64,000 nt of DNA from Hippea alviniae EP5-r (GTDB lineage: Bacteria > Campylobacterota_A > Desulfurellia > Desulfurellales > Hippeaceae): contig NZ_ATUV01000001.1 in NCBI RefSeq assembly GCF_000420385.1, positions 1,178,001 to 1,242,000 of the forward strand. Direction: 5' to 3'. Both the position numbers and the translations under genes were made by a program. Every line of letters starts with the position of its first letter. Position 1 is the stretch's first letter. Positions 16,847 through 24,602 of the stretch are shown here, one piece after another. The notes under the pieces were generated by a model that worked only from the letters and a program-made list of their open reading frames with translations, ran no database searches and was not told where the DNA came from.

Positions 16847-18541
16847 TTAGACCTCTACTTTAAACTTTTTAACCTTGCCAGTATTAACATCCGTTATGTG
16901 AACTGCACAGGCAAGGCATGGGTCAAATGAGTGAATCGTCCTTAGAATTTCGAGTGGCTCTTCTGTGTCTGGCACAGGAAGATTTATCAGGCTCTCTTCG
17001 TATGCTCCACGCTGACCCTTCTCATCCCTTGGTGATGCATTCCAAGTCGATGGAACAACAACCTGATAGTGAACAACCTTTTTACCTTTTATTCTTACAA
17101 AGTGGGCAAGTGAGCCTCTTGGTGCTTCGTAGAGTGCAACTGCTGTATTAGTCTCTTCTTCAGGATACTCAAAGCGTGTCCATGTTCTCTCATCGCCCTG
17201 CTTTAGGTTTGCTACAAGGTCATCGACCCATCTGTGAGCACCATACCAGATATATGCAGTCTCAAGTGCCCTTGCTGCTGTCCTTCCAACGGTTGAGAAC
17301 ATCTGTTTTACATCGGCATTATGTTTATCTAAAAAGGCGTCCAGCATCTCTCTCATATTGTTATGCTTCAATGCATATCCTACAAGAATTCTGGAAAGTG
17401 GTCCTACTTCCATCATTTTGCCTTTATATCTTGGAGCCTTGACCCAGCTATATTTGCCTTCTTTTTTTATCGTTCCATCGGGATTTAGGCCAGTGTATTC
17501 TGGGATTGTATGCTCTTCTCCTGGATAAACACCTTTGTCAGGGCCTTTGTACCAAGAATGAGCAACGCTTTCAGTTATAAACTTCTCATCCACTTTTTCC
17601 ACTTTTGTAAGGTCTCTATCATAAATTACGCCCTGCGGAAGATACCTATACTCTGCTTCCCAATCGTTCGTCTCTGGAAAACCACCATAACTTAAGAAGT
17701 TATAAGAGCCGCAGCCCCACCCTTCGACAAACTCATCTTTATAGAAATGAGCTATCAAATCTATATCGGCAAGATAGGCATGCTGAATAAAATCACCCAC
17801 CTGTTCAAGTTTTGATGTATATTCTCCCAGCCTTGTTGCATCAAGCATATCCATAACACTTGTAATACCACCAACAACGAGACTCTGTGGGTGTGGATTC
17901 TTTGCTCCATAAATAGCCATCATCTGGGCAAGTATAACTTGAACATACAAAGCATCAAGATAGTGTGATATGACAATCAGACTGCCTTCTGGCGGCAGTT
18001 TGTATAAAGGATTGCCCATATAGGCACCAGAAAATGGCCCCAACTGGCCACTTGCTACAAACTTTTTGAGCTTTTCAAGAACAGCTTGATAATGTTCAAC
18101 TGACGCATTGTAAGGAGCTTTAGAAAACTGGTGAGCTAATTCATTGGCTTTTACAGGGTCAGCCTTCAAAGCTGCACCAATATCAGCCCAGTCAAGAGAA
18201 TGCAACGCATAGAAGTGAACTATATGGTCATGCATAAACTGGCTCGCATTTATCATGTTTCTTATCAATCTTGCATTCGTTGGAGGCCTTATACCCAATG
18301 CAACCTCAGCACTCATTGTATTTGCTTCATAATGAGCCCAAGTGCAAACACCACAAATTCTTTGAGCTAAAAGACCAGCATCTCTAATATCTCTTCCCTG
18401 CAAAATTGGTTCTATACCGCGCCAGAGTGTCCCAGAACTCCAGGCATTCTCAACCTTCCCATCTTTTACATCTATTTCTATTCTTAAATGACCTTCAATT
18501 CTCGTTATTGGGTCTATAACAACATGCTTCTTCTCTGCCAT
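16847..18541 (-). CDS. Uptake [NiFe]-hydrogenase large subunit
   Basis: Catalytic subunit oxidising H2 at the Ni-Fe centre. The N-terminal motif RICGVCTWAH contains Cys63 and Cys66. The C-terminal motif DPCLACAVH contains Cys542 and Cys545. These four cysteines bind the metals. Sixteen residues follow His548 and are the expected peptide removed by the maturation protease. 564 residues, normal for group 1 membrane-bound enzymes. VVIDPITRIEGHLRIE is the standard N-terminus. The start codon immediately follows the small-subunit gene with a one-base overlap. No substitution of an active-site residue was noticed. Confidence 0.97.
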   Translation of the reverse strand: MAEKKHVVIDPITRIEGHLRIEIDVKDGKVENAWSSGTLWRGIEPILQGRDIRDAGLLAQRICGVCTWAHYEANTMSAEVALGIRPPTNARLIRNMINASQFMHDHIVHFYALHSLDWADIGAALKADPVKANELAHQFSKAPYNASVEHYQAVLEKLKKFVASGQLGPFSGAYMGNPLYKLPPEGSLIVISHYLDALYVQVILAQMMAIYGAKNPHPQSLVVGGITSVMDMLDATRLGEYTSKLEQVGDFIQHAYLADIDLIAHFYKDEFVEGWGCGSYNFLSYGGFPETNDWEAEYRYLPQGVIYDRDLTKVEKVDEKFITESVAHSWYKGPDKGVYPGEEHTIPEYTGLNPDGTIKKEGKYSWVKAPRYKGKMMEVGPLSRILVGYALKHNNMREMLDAFLDKHNADVKQMFSTVGRTAARALETAYIWYGAHRWVDDLVANLKQGDERTWTRFEYPEEETNTAVALYEAPRGSLAHFVRIKGKKVVHYQVVVPSTWNASPRDEKGQRGAYEESLINLPVPDTEEPLEILRTIHSFDPCLACAVHITDVNTGKVKKFKVEV

Positions 18542-19728
18542 TATTCACTCTCCTTCTTCGATGATTTTTCGGCAGCACCCCTTGTTATGCTGCCCACTGC
18601 ATGAACACCTATAGCTGCAGCTGTAGCTCCAGCAACAATCTCTCCAATTTTATCTGCTGTGGCTTCAACGCCTCCTCCACCTGGTATTCTTATACCCGCT
18701 TTATCGTTTGGTTCTTCAAATGGAGCCATCGTATCCCAGAAATTGGGCTCTGAACAACCAATACAACCATGACCAGCACCTACAGGCCAGTTTGTTCCTT
18801 GATTGAATCTGTATCTTGAGCAGTTGTTGTATGTCAATGGACCTTTGCATCCCATCTTATACAAACACCAACCTTTTTTTGCTCCTTCGTCGCCCCACTC
18901 TTCAACAAACTCGCCAGCATCAAAGTGAGCCCTTCTCTCGCAATAGTCGTGAATTCTTGAACCATAAGCCCACAAAGGTCTATACAGCAAGTCAGTTGGT
19001 GGCACCCTATCAAACAGCAATATGTGAAGTAAGGTTCCCACCATATTTACACTATTCGGCGGACATCCAGGAACATTGACAACTTCTATACCTAAGGCGT
19101 CTCTAACGCCTTTTGCACCTGTTGGATTAGGGTATGCAGCCTGAACGCCACCAAAAGCAGCACATGTTCCAAAAGCAAGCACATACTTCGCATCTTTTGT
19201 AATTCTTCTCGCCCTTTCAAGGCCTGTTTCACCTTTTGAACCTATTCTTAAATATATTCCACCATCTTTTGTTGGTATGCCACCCTCTATAATACATACA
19301 TATCTACCTTTATATCTCTGAATAGCTTCTTCTAAATGCTTCTCAACCCTTTTGCCACTTGCCATCATTAGAGTATCATGATATGTGAGTGAAATCTGCT
19401 CAAATATAAGCGTAGCTATATCAGGGTCTCTTGTTCTTAAAAAAGACTCACTACAACCAGTGCATTCTGCCATGTGAAGCCAGATGACAGGCGTTCTCTC
19501 TTTTATCGCTGCAGCTTTAGCAACTCTTGACTCAAATGCAGGTGGCAACATCAAAGCTGCAGTAATAAACGAAGCCCATTTCAAGAAATCCCTTCTACTA
19601 AACCCATTCTCTTTTAATTTTTGATTAAACTCCTCTTCCCTTTCCTTAGAGTAAAGCTCATCAAGTCGCCTATCCACATCTCTCAAAAGCGACTGGTAAT
19701 ACTTCTGCAAATCCTTACTATTGAACAA
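18541..19728 (-). CDS. Uptake [NiFe]-hydrogenase small subunit with Tat signal, TTG start
   Basis: Electron-transfer subunit with three Fe-S clusters. The twin-arginine signal SRRDFLK (44-50) is followed by a hydrophobic stretch and a likely cleavage site near residues 70-73, so the folded heterodimer is exported by Tat. Cluster motifs: CTGC (Cys89, Cys92), NVPGCPPN, CLYKMGCKGP with NNCSRYRFN, and HGCIGCSEPNFWD. A C-terminal hydrophobic segment fits the membrane anchor. The only plausible start is TTG 19728, a few bases after a very strong purine-rich ribosome site. The roughly 43 residues before the Tat motif are charged and probably helical. The proximal motif CTGC lacks the extra cysteine (CTCC) of oxygen-tolerant enzymes. 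Confidence 0.95.
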   Translation of the reverse strand: MFNSKDLQKYYQSLLRDVDRRLDELYSKEREEEFNQKLKENGFSRRDFLKWASFITAALMLPPAFESRVAKAAAIKERTPVIWLHMAECTGCSESFLRTRDPDIATLIFEQISLTYHDTLMMASGKRVEKHLEEAIQRYKGRYVCIIEGGIPTKDGGIYLRIGSKGETGLERARRITKDAKYVLAFGTCAAFGGVQAAYPNPTGAKGVRDALGIEVVNVPGCPPNSVNMVGTLLHILLFDRVPPTDLLYRPLWAYGSRIHDYCERRAHFDAGEFVEEWGDEGAKKGWCLYKMGCKGPLTYNNCSRYRFNQGTNWPVGAGHGCIGCSEPNFWDTMAPFEEPNDKAGIRIPGGGGVEATADKIGEIVAGATAAAIGVHAVGSITRGAAEKSSKKESE

Positions 19729-19760
19729 AGCCCACCCCCTTTAAATTTTTTCTCTTTTAC

Positions 19761-19788
19761 ATTTTATTTACCTCAATGTTCATGTCAA
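19761..19788 (-). promoter_or_regulatory. Promoter of the hydrogenase structural operon
   Basis: On the minus strand TTGACA (19788-19783), a 16-base spacer, then TAAAAT (19766-19761, 5 of 6 matches). The predicted start of transcription near 19754 leaves a leader of about 25 bases holding the ribosome site and TTG start of the small subunit. Confidence 0.65.
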
Positions 19789-19812
19789 TAACTAAATTAC
19801 TTTAACAATAAT

Positions 19813-19827
19813 TTGCTATCATAGCAA
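19813..19827. promoter_or_regulatory. Perfect 15-base 7-1-7 dyad upstream of the hydrogenase promoter
   Basis: TTGCTAT-C-ATAGCAA has seven-base arms around one central base. It is centred about 66 bases upstream of the predicted hydrogenase transcription start. The 7-1-7 layout is that of Fur-superfamily operators, and the TTGC/GCAA ends recall Nur (nickel uptake regulator) boxes. This is a candidate operator only; no binding evidence. Confidence 0.45.
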
Positions 19828-19898
19828 GAACTGCAACCACAAATCTCGATTTTTCCTATAAACACAGGAACAACCAAAAACTAAATATTTTCTTTTAT

Positions 19899-19910
19899 TT
19901 GATATATCAA
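19899..19910. repeat. 12-base palindrome TTGATATATCAA in the hydrogenase upstream region
   Basis: Perfect inverted repeat centred about 150 bases upstream of the predicted hydrogenase start. The half-sites TTGAT/ATCAA match FNR half-sites, but the gap is two bases instead of four, so an FNR assignment is not supported. The rest of the 258-base spacer 19729-19986 shows only weak hairpins. Confidence 0.35.
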
Positions 19911-19986
19911 GCATTAAATATCTAAACACAAAGAAAAATTTACCGTTATCCTTATTAAAACAGGATTTCTTCAAAATGAACAAAAA

Positions 19987-20766
19987 TTAACTTATTATTT
20001 CATAATTGTTAGCATCTATAATCTCAATAAGACTCGAAGCCATCTGTGAGTCAAGGTTGAGTAGAACTTTATACTCCTTTAAAGCCTTTTTAACCTGCTT
20101 TTTCGTTGCATAAAACACACCGAGATTATACCTTGCCACAGGGTCTGAAGGAGATAAATCAACAACCCTTTGAAAACACTTCTTGGCTTTTTCATCTTCT
20201 CCTATTTCAAGATATGCTATTCCCAAGTTTGTATAAACCGATGCTGCTTCTGGCTCCAACTCAATAGCTTTACTATAAGACTCAATGGCATTTCTAAACT
20301 CTTTTTTAAACATATAAGCATTACCCAAATTGGCATAGGCTTCAAAAAACTCATTATCAAGCGATATAGCCTTCTTGTAAAATGCTATAGACTCCTCTAA
20401 TCTCCCTAATTCATAATAAGCGTTAGCTATATTCATGCACACATCTGCATCAACATAGCCTTTCTCCATAATCTTAACAAGCACATCTATTTCTTTCTCA
20501 TACTCTTCAGTAAGATTGTATATAATTGCAAGGTTGTTATAAACATCTAAGTTATTTGGGTCAATCATGGAAGCTTTTAGTAAATAAGTTTCTGCTTTTG
20601 AAAACTCGTTTTTCAATCCATAAACATGACCAAGTTCTATAAGCACTTCAACATCATAAGGGTCATCTTCGAGTGCATTCAAAAGATATATAATTGCTTT
20701 TTCATACTCCGACGACTCTATAGCTTTTATGCCCTTAGCAAGCAATCGCTTAGATAACTCAGACAT
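19987..20766 (-). CDS. Tetratricopeptide-repeat protein
   Basis: A 259-residue protein made almost entirely of about six to seven TPR units, for example ALEDDPYDVEVLIELGHVYG, DPNNLDVYNNLAIIYNLTEE and EPEAASVYTNLGIAYLEIGE. It has no signal peptide or membrane segment, so it is likely a cytoplasmic protein-interaction scaffold. It precedes the hydrogenase operon on the same strand but is separated by 258 bases with its own promoter. It diverges from the HDOD gene. A specific partner cannot be named. The -10 element lies only six bases before the ATG and no ribosome site is visible, suggesting a leaderless mRNA. Confidence 0.85.
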   Translation of the reverse strand: MSELSKRLLAKGIKAIESSEYEKAIIYLLNALEDDPYDVEVLIELGHVYGLKNEFSKAETYLLKASMIDPNNLDVYNNLAIIYNLTEEYEKEIDVLVKIMEKGYVDADVCMNIANAYYELGRLEESIAFYKKAISLDNEFFEAYANLGNAYMFKKEFRNAIESYSKAIELEPEAASVYTNLGIAYLEIGEDEKAKKCFQRVVDLSPSDPVARYNLGVFYATKKQVKKALKEYKVLLNLDSQMASSLIEIIDANNYEIIS

Positions 20767-20772
20767 GCTTTA

Positions 20773-20801
20773 ATTTTATATGTCACAAGACACCTTTGCA
20801 A
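20773..20801 (-). promoter_or_regulatory. Promoter of the TPR gene, apparently leaderless
   Basis: TTGCAA (20801-20796), 17-base spacer, TAAAAT (20778-20773). Only six bases separate the -10 box from the ATG at 20766. Confidence 0.45.
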
Positions 20802-20815
20802 ACTTTTTAAAAAAC

Positions 20816-20843
20816 TTGACTAAATAATTTTTATCGCTAAACT
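20816..20843 (+). promoter_or_regulatory. Promoter of the HDOD gene, apparently leaderless
   Basis: TTGACT (20816-20821), 16-base spacer, TAAACT (20838-20843). The ATG at 20851 follows by seven bases, so transcription would begin at or next to the start codon. The ATG at 20845 would be too close to the -10 element. Confidence 0.4.
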
Positions 20844-20850
20844 TATGGGC

Positions 20851-21726
20851 ATGAATAGAGTTAAGGAACTCTACGACAACCTTACTCAGATAGACGATTT
20901 ACCAGCATTCCCTGCCATAGCGTTTGAAGTCATAAGATTGACACGAGACCCTAACACAACATCAAAACATTTAGAAGAAGTCATAAAAAAAGATCCTAAC
21001 CTTGTCAGTCAAATACTAAAAATAGCAAACTCTTCTCTATACGGACTTTCAAGAGAAGTAACATCTCTCAATCACGCCATCAATCTGCTTGGATTTGTTC
21101 AGGTTGAAAACATCGTGATGATTTCAGTTATTCTATCAAGCGTAAAAAAACTGCCATTACATAAAAATTTCAACAGAGATAAATTTTTAGAACACTGTTT
21201 TGGCTGTGGAGTAACGGCAAAGATAATAGCAAACATTTTAAATTTCAACTTTAGTTCGGCTGAATTCAGTGGCGGAGTAATCCACGATATAGGTAAGGTT
21301 CTCTTAGACCTATACGCACCAGAAAGTTTAGACGAGATATTAGAGCATGCATACAAAAACGGCATGTCATTTATAGATGCAGAGATGGAATTATACGGTA
21401 TAAACCACTCAATGCTCGGTGCAAAACTCCTATCTATCTGGGGACTTCCAGAAGAGATAATAGACATAGTCGAATATCACCATAAACCGTTAAAGGCTAA
21501 AAATAAATTGCTTGTATCCGTTGTCCATGTCGCAGACCTTCTAACATACTCAAAAGGCATAGGTTTTGGCGGTAATTATGCCAAATTCATATTAGAAGAA
21601 GATGAAGGTTGGAGACTTTTAATAGAAGAAGCAAAACTACAGGAAGAATTTGATATAGCATTCTTTACATTCAAACTTTATGAAGAGATAGATAACGCAA
21701 AACAACTTTACTTTGAGAGGTCTTAA
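20851..21726 (+). CDS. HDOD-domain signalling protein
   Basis: HDOD proteins are HD-superfamily relatives, mostly without demonstrated enzyme activity, often tied to two-component or c-di-GMP signalling. Visible: DLPAFPAIAFEVIRLTRDPN, LVSQILKIANSSLYG, HDIGKVLLDLYAPE and INHSMLGAKLLSIWGLPEEI followed by VEYHH. These span most of the 291 residues, so this is a stand-alone HDOD domain. I prefer ATG 20851, seven bases from a -10 element. ATG 20845 would add two residues. No ribosome site is visible for either. It is followed by cheR after 3 bases. Confidence 0.85.
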   Translation: MNRVKELYDNLTQIDDLPAFPAIAFEVIRLTRDPNTTSKHLEEVIKKDPNLVSQILKIANSSLYGLSREVTSLNHAINLLGFVQVENIVMISVILSSVKKLPLHKNFNRDKFLEHCFGCGVTAKIIANILNFNFSSAEFSGGVIHDIGKVLLDLYAPESLDEILEHAYKNGMSFIDAEMELYGINHSMLGAKLLSIWGLPEEIIDIVEYHHKPLKAKNKLLVSVVHVADLLTYSKGIGFGGNYAKFILEEDEGWRLLIEEAKLQEEFDIAFFTFKLYEEIDNAKQLYFERS

Positions 21727-21729
21727 ACA

Positions 21730-22551
21730 GTGTCCGAGAGAATGGATCCCAAAACATTTGAAGAGTTGCGCCAGTTCATATACCAGAAATCTGGTATATT
21801 TTTCGAAAAATCAAAAGAGTATTTACTTACAAATAGATTAAGAAAAAGGCTGAAAGAGCTGGGTTTGAACACATTCGAAGAGTATTTAAGGTATCTAAAA
21901 TCACCAAAAGGAGCTCAAGAGTTAGGGCCACTGTTTGATGCAATTACTATAAATGAGACATACTTTTTTCGCCATATAAGACAGATAGAAGCATTCAGAG
22001 ATGTTATAGTCCCTGAACTTCTAAAAAAGAAGCGCTCAATCAATGTTTGGAGTGCGGCATGTTCAACAGGTGAAGAGCCTTACACAATCGTTATAGCACT
22101 AATGGAAAAATATGGGCAGGCAATACCTGCAAGGGTTTTGGCAAGCGATATATCAAATGAAGTGCTCGAGAAGGCAAAAGAAGGTATATACAGCGAATAC
22201 TCTGTAAAAGAGTTAACACCAGAACTTAAGAAAAAATACTTCGATAGCGTAGGATTTGGCAAATACAAGATAAAAGACTTCGTAAAGAGAAAGGTTGTTT
22301 TTAAGAACATAAATCTCACTGACCCTGGACTGTCAAGAAAAGTCGGAAAGATGGATGTCATATTCTGCAGAAATGTGTTAATCTATTTTGACAACCAATC
22401 GCGCCAGCGCGTTATTGACACCTTTTACAACGACATACTCAATCCCGGTGGCTATCTTATACTGGGAGCAACAGAGTCAATATCCCGCCTGAAAACAAAC
22501 TTCAAACTTTGCCACTTCAGAATGGCAATCGCATACCAAAAACCAGAATAA
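21730..22551 (+). CDS. cheR: CheR-type chemotaxis protein methyltransferase
   Basis: SAM-dependent methyltransferase that methylates glutamates on chemoreceptors. The N-terminal helical domain (FEELRQFIYQKSGIFF) is followed by INETYFFRH, WSAACSTGEEPYTI and VIFCRNVLIYFD, then GYLILGATES near the end. All are CheR hallmarks over 273 residues. Start GTG 21730 has GAGAGG about nine bases upstream; ATG 21742 is a possible alternative that would shorten the protein by four residues. No other chemotaxis gene is nearby, so it may serve a receptor encoded elsewhere, or act with the adjacent HDOD protein. Confidence 0.92.
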   Translation: MSERMDPKTFEELRQFIYQKSGIFFEKSKEYLLTNRLRKRLKELGLNTFEEYLRYLKSPKGAQELGPLFDAITINETYFFRHIRQIEAFRDVIVPELLKKKRSINVWSAACSTGEEPYTIVIALMEKYGQAIPARVLASDISNEVLEKAKEGIYSEYSVKELTPELKKKYFDSVGFGKYKIKDFVKRKVVFKNINLTDPGLSRKVGKMDVIFCRNVLIYFDNQSRQRVIDTFYNDILNPGGYLILGATESISRLKTNFKLCHFRMAIAYQKPE

Positions 22552-22561
22552 AACAAAAAAA

Positions 22562-22942
22562 GGGAGTGAACCTATAAGCCGGGTTCTGTCCCGAGCCTTT
22601 ATTAAATTAAAGGCTCGGTGATGGCCATTTATCTAAGCGACCTACCCAGGGACTTATGCCAAAAGGCATCGGGCAGGGTCAACCCATCGTCCCTCTATTT
22701 GGTCTTGCTCCGGGTGGGGTTTGCCGTGCCTTGAGACATTGCTGTCTCAAGCGGTGGTCTCTTACACCACCGTTTCACCTTTACCGAGCCTATATATTTA
22801 ATATGGGCTCGGCAGTCTCTTCTCTGTGGCACTTTCCTGTGGGTCACCCCAACCGCCTTTGCAGACGGCACCCCGACCCTGCAGAGCCCGGACTTTCCTC
22901 TTGAAAGGTTAAACCTTTCAAGCGGCCATCCAGTTCACTCCC
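22562..22942 (-). ncRNA. rnpB: RNase P RNA, catalytic subunit
   Basis: Ribozyme that matures the 5' ends of tRNAs. Read on the minus strand it begins GGGAGTGAAC, soon followed by the universally conserved AGAGGAAAGTCCGGGCTC and, farther on, CACAGGAAAGTGCCACAGA. It ends ACAGAACCCGGCTTATAG. The first and last ten bases (GGGAGTGAAC and GTTCACTCCC) form helix P1. About 381 bases, type A in size. A T-rich run directly after the P1 strand could end transcription. An open frame on the opposite strand within it is not a gene. Confidence 0.95.
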
Positions 22943-22948
22943 AGAATT

Positions 22949-22976
22949 AATCTAATCCAAAGCAACGATTCGTCAA
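22949..22976 (-). promoter_or_regulatory. Promoter of rnpB
   Basis: TTGACG (22976-22971), 16-base spacer, TAGATT (22954-22949). The predicted start seven bases downstream coincides with the first G of the RNase P RNA at 22942. Confidence 0.6.
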
Positions 22977-22984
22977 ACTCTTAC

Positions 22985-23251
22985 CTACCAACTCCAGCCT
23001 TCCTTCAAAAGCTGTCTCATGATAGGAAATACTTTTTCATACTTACCTTCAAAGTATCCCTTTATAACGCCCTTCTCGCTAACATCAAAAATAATACCCA
23101 AATCTTCAAGGTGTCTCCTTAACTGTTCTTCTTCTTCATCGTTTAGCTCGTCAGCATAGATATCAAGATAACATTCACCCTTCATCGACCATTTAGCTGC
23201 ATTGTAAAAGCCCATCAATCTTCTATGTTCGTTTCCATGTCCGTGAGACAT
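22985..23251 (-). CDS. Small protein of unknown function with histidine-rich N-terminus
   Basis: An 88-residue protein that I do not recognise. It opens MSHGHGNEHRR, which could bind a metal. A compact alpha/beta-looking body follows with a very acidic middle (ADELNDEEEEQLRRHLEDLG) and a tryptophan-ending tail (KEGWSW). No signal peptide or membrane helix. The start is ATG 23251, six bases after GGAGGT. It lies between glycerate kinase (67 bases upstream) and rnpB (42 bases downstream). The good ribosome site and clean frame support a real gene; its function is open. Confidence 0.75.
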   Translation of the reverse strand: MSHGHGNEHRRLMGFYNAAKWSMKGECYLDIYADELNDEEEEQLRRHLEDLGIIFDVSEKGVIKGYFEGKYEKVFPIMRQLLKEGWSW

Positions 23252-23318
23252 CAAGGCACCTCCACTTCTTTAAACTTCGTTTTTAGGATAATAATATTTT
23301 CTTAAATCCATGTCAAAA

Positions 23319-24602
23319 CTATTTAAAGAGAAATAGCCCAACATCAGCAACATTTGTCTTTGTATCAAAGCTTTTAATAGACCTTTTTAGTTTATCGAAA
23401 AAGATTGCACTATTGAAGGCTTCAAGATAGTAATCCACATCAAGATTTAACCTTTCAACATCTTTATACAAACTACCATCAACCCATGCACCTGCGTTGC
23501 TTGAGTTTCCATCCCTACCATCGGTTGCAAAACTAACGAATACAAAATCCTTAAATCCCTTCATCCTTTTGGCAACAAGCAAAGCAAGATGCTGATTTCT
23601 CCCGCCTACTCCATCGCTTTTTAAATCAACCGTTGTCTCACCACCAAAAACCAAAGCAGCAGGCTTTTTAATCTCTATAGAACCGTTCAACATCTCCTTA
23701 GCGACAGAAGATACAAAATCCGCAACACAATTAACATCTCCCTGAATTTGAGAACCAAGATACATAACTTCAAAATTTTTCTCTTTGAGAAAATTGCACA
23801 TGCTTTTGCACATCTTCCCGTTTGATGCAACTATATAATTTTTCACATCCATCTTTTCAAACTCACTTCTGTCTACCGTATCGTATTTTACATCTATCCT
23901 AAAACCAAGCTCAGATAAAATCCTTACAAACTCCTTTTCTGTTGAATTGTCAAAATATGTCAACGAAGAGCCTACAACAGATAAATCATCACCAACAACA
24001 TCACTAACAACAAAAGCCAGCACCTTTGAGTTTATCTTTCTTAAAATCTTACCGCCTTTAATCAGAGACAGCCCTTTTCTAACGCTATTTATCTCATAGA
24101 TTGAGTAATTCTTACTTAAAAGTTTTCTCATTATGTCAACATAGCTATTGATATCTATTATCGGCTTTTCAACAATAGAAGATGCACCGCCAGAGATAAG
24201 AAATATCACAAGGTCGTTAGATTCCATCTCTTTGGTTAACTCAATTAACCTATCAGCAGCTTTTATGCTATTCTCACTGGGAAAAGGATGGGAAGAAAGA
24301 AAAAACTCAATATTGAAAAAAGAAAAACCACAAGGCTTGTTAGAAGCAACAACGCCTTTGTAAATTTCAATCCTTTCGGCAAAAAACTTTGCCATATCAC
24401 ATGCAGCTTTACCAAAAGAGAAGAGAAACACCCTTCTATTCAGGTCATAAATTGAATCTTCAATCCTTAGACAACCATCTTCAATTATACAACTACTTTT
24501 CAAAGAGTTATAAGCAGATACGGATTCTAAACCCTTTGATATGCTTTCAAAGGCTATTTTGTGCAATTCTAATGCTTGCTGTTGGTTATAGGGAAGGTGC
24601 AT
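23319..24602 (-). CDS. Glycerate 2-kinase, GckA/MOFRL family
   Basis: Phosphorylates D-glycerate, probably to 2-phosphoglycerate, feeding central carbon metabolism. 427 residues. Family signatures: FSFGKAACDMAKFFAERI near the N-terminus, FLISGGASSIVEKP, FVVSDVVGDDLSVVGS, VFGGETTV, GVGGRNQHLAL and FVSFATDGRDGNSSNAGAWV near the C-terminal MOFRL region. The first 34 bases overlap the preceding LOG-family gene, so it is the distal member of the ftsH-containing operon. Confidence 0.9.
   Translation of the reverse strand: MHLPYNQQQALELHKIAFESISKGLESVSAYNSLKSSCIIEDGCLRIEDSIYDLNRRVFLFSFGKAACDMAKFFAERIEIYKGVVASNKPCGFSFFNIEFFLSSHPFPSENSIKAADRLIELTKEMESNDLVIFLISGGASSIVEKPIIDINSYVDIMRKLLSKNYSIYEINSVRKGLSLIKGGKILRKINSKVLAFVVSDVVGDDLSVVGSSLTYFDNSTEKEFVRILSELGFRIDVKYDTVDRSEFEKMDVKNYIVASNGKMCKSMCNFLKEKNFEVMYLGSQIQGDVNCVADFVSSVAKEMLNGSIEIKKPAALVFGGETTVDLKSDGVGGRNQHLALLVAKRMKGFKDFVFVSFATDGRDGNSSNAGAWVDGSLYKDVERLNLDVDYYLEAFNSAIFFDKLKRSIKSFDTKTNVADVGLFLFK

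Noticed and set aside
19899-19910. FNR box upstream of the hydrogenase
   Set aside because: Half-sites match but the spacer is two bases rather than four, so it is kept only as an unexplained palindrome.
22656-22904. Plus-strand open frame of 82 codons
   Set aside because: It lies wholly inside the RNase P RNA gene on the other strand; conserved rnpB segments explain the sequence.
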